A DNA stretch of 64,000 nt from Bombyx mori (lineage: Eukaryota; Arthropoda; Insecta; Lepidoptera; Bombycidae): NCBI RefSeq assembly GCF_030269925.1, contig NC_085131.1:3300001-3364000 (forward strand), given 5' to 3'. The notes below the pieces were generated by a model. The model did not search any database and was not told where the DNA came from. It saw nothing but the letters and a program-made list of their open reading frames with translations. Below, one piece after another: positions 63,756 through 64,000 of this stretch. A program made the translations under genes and the position numbers. Positions within the stretch are counted from its first letter, which is position 1. Each line of letters starts with the position of its first letter.

Positions 63756-64000
63756 TTAAATGAATTATTACAGAGCGTTTGCGAACACACAGTTACATTT
63801 GCCGTTTATTTTAAAATAATTCTACTTTTATTTTTATTTGTGAACGTCGGGGTTGACTCAAATCAGGGTTGCCCGGTGTAAGCGATATTTGCTTATTAAA
63901 ATTTGGACTAGAGGCCAAAGTCTAGGTGTTCGGCATTTATTTTTGTCTAAATTTAATATCTGTGACAACGCGTGTGTTGTTCGAATTTTCAAACGTCAGA

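Overview
The window looks like nuclear DNA of a silkworm (Bombyx). It is AT-rich and intron-rich with short exons. It is crowded with tRNA-derived SINEs of the Bm1 type, LINE remnants and small inverted-repeat elements typical of Lepidoptera. Species is inferred from repeat types and gene content; no search was run. Two protein-coding genes can be built exon by exon, both on the + strand.

Gene 1 (1036-49377) is a giant polycalin, the midgut chlorophyllide/bilin-binding multi-lipocalin protein of moths. A signal-peptide exon is followed by 19 tandem lipocalin domains. Every domain uses three exons with intron phases 1, 1, 0, giving 58 exons. The conceptual protein is 3,433 residues with no frame break. 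It ends in a hydrophobic tail that looks like a GPI-anchor signal. Domains 3-14 form a three-domain super-repeat (A-B-C) visible in both exon lengths and protein motifs. The second A-B-C block (domains 6-8) is an apparently perfect 6,785-bp tandem copy of the first (domains 3-5), introns and transposons included. It is either a very recent in-frame expansion or an assembly duplication.

Gene 2 (51493-58809) encodes serine/threonine protein phosphatase 5 in nine exons and 490 residues: an N-terminal TPR region, then a PPP catalytic domain with all metal and phosphate ligands present.

The remainder is transposon debris. At 1-720 lies a minus-strand LINE remnant. Introns of both genes carry two full-length and many short Bm1-like SINEs, a second tRNA-derived SINE family, several reverse-transcriptase C-terminal fragments, and at least five non-autonomous inverted-repeat elements, some with visible target-site duplications. 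Downstream of gene 2 (58810-64000) no gene is recognisable. The two genes are unrelated in function and separated by about 2 kb, which includes a CpG-rich stretch likely to be the phosphatase promoter.
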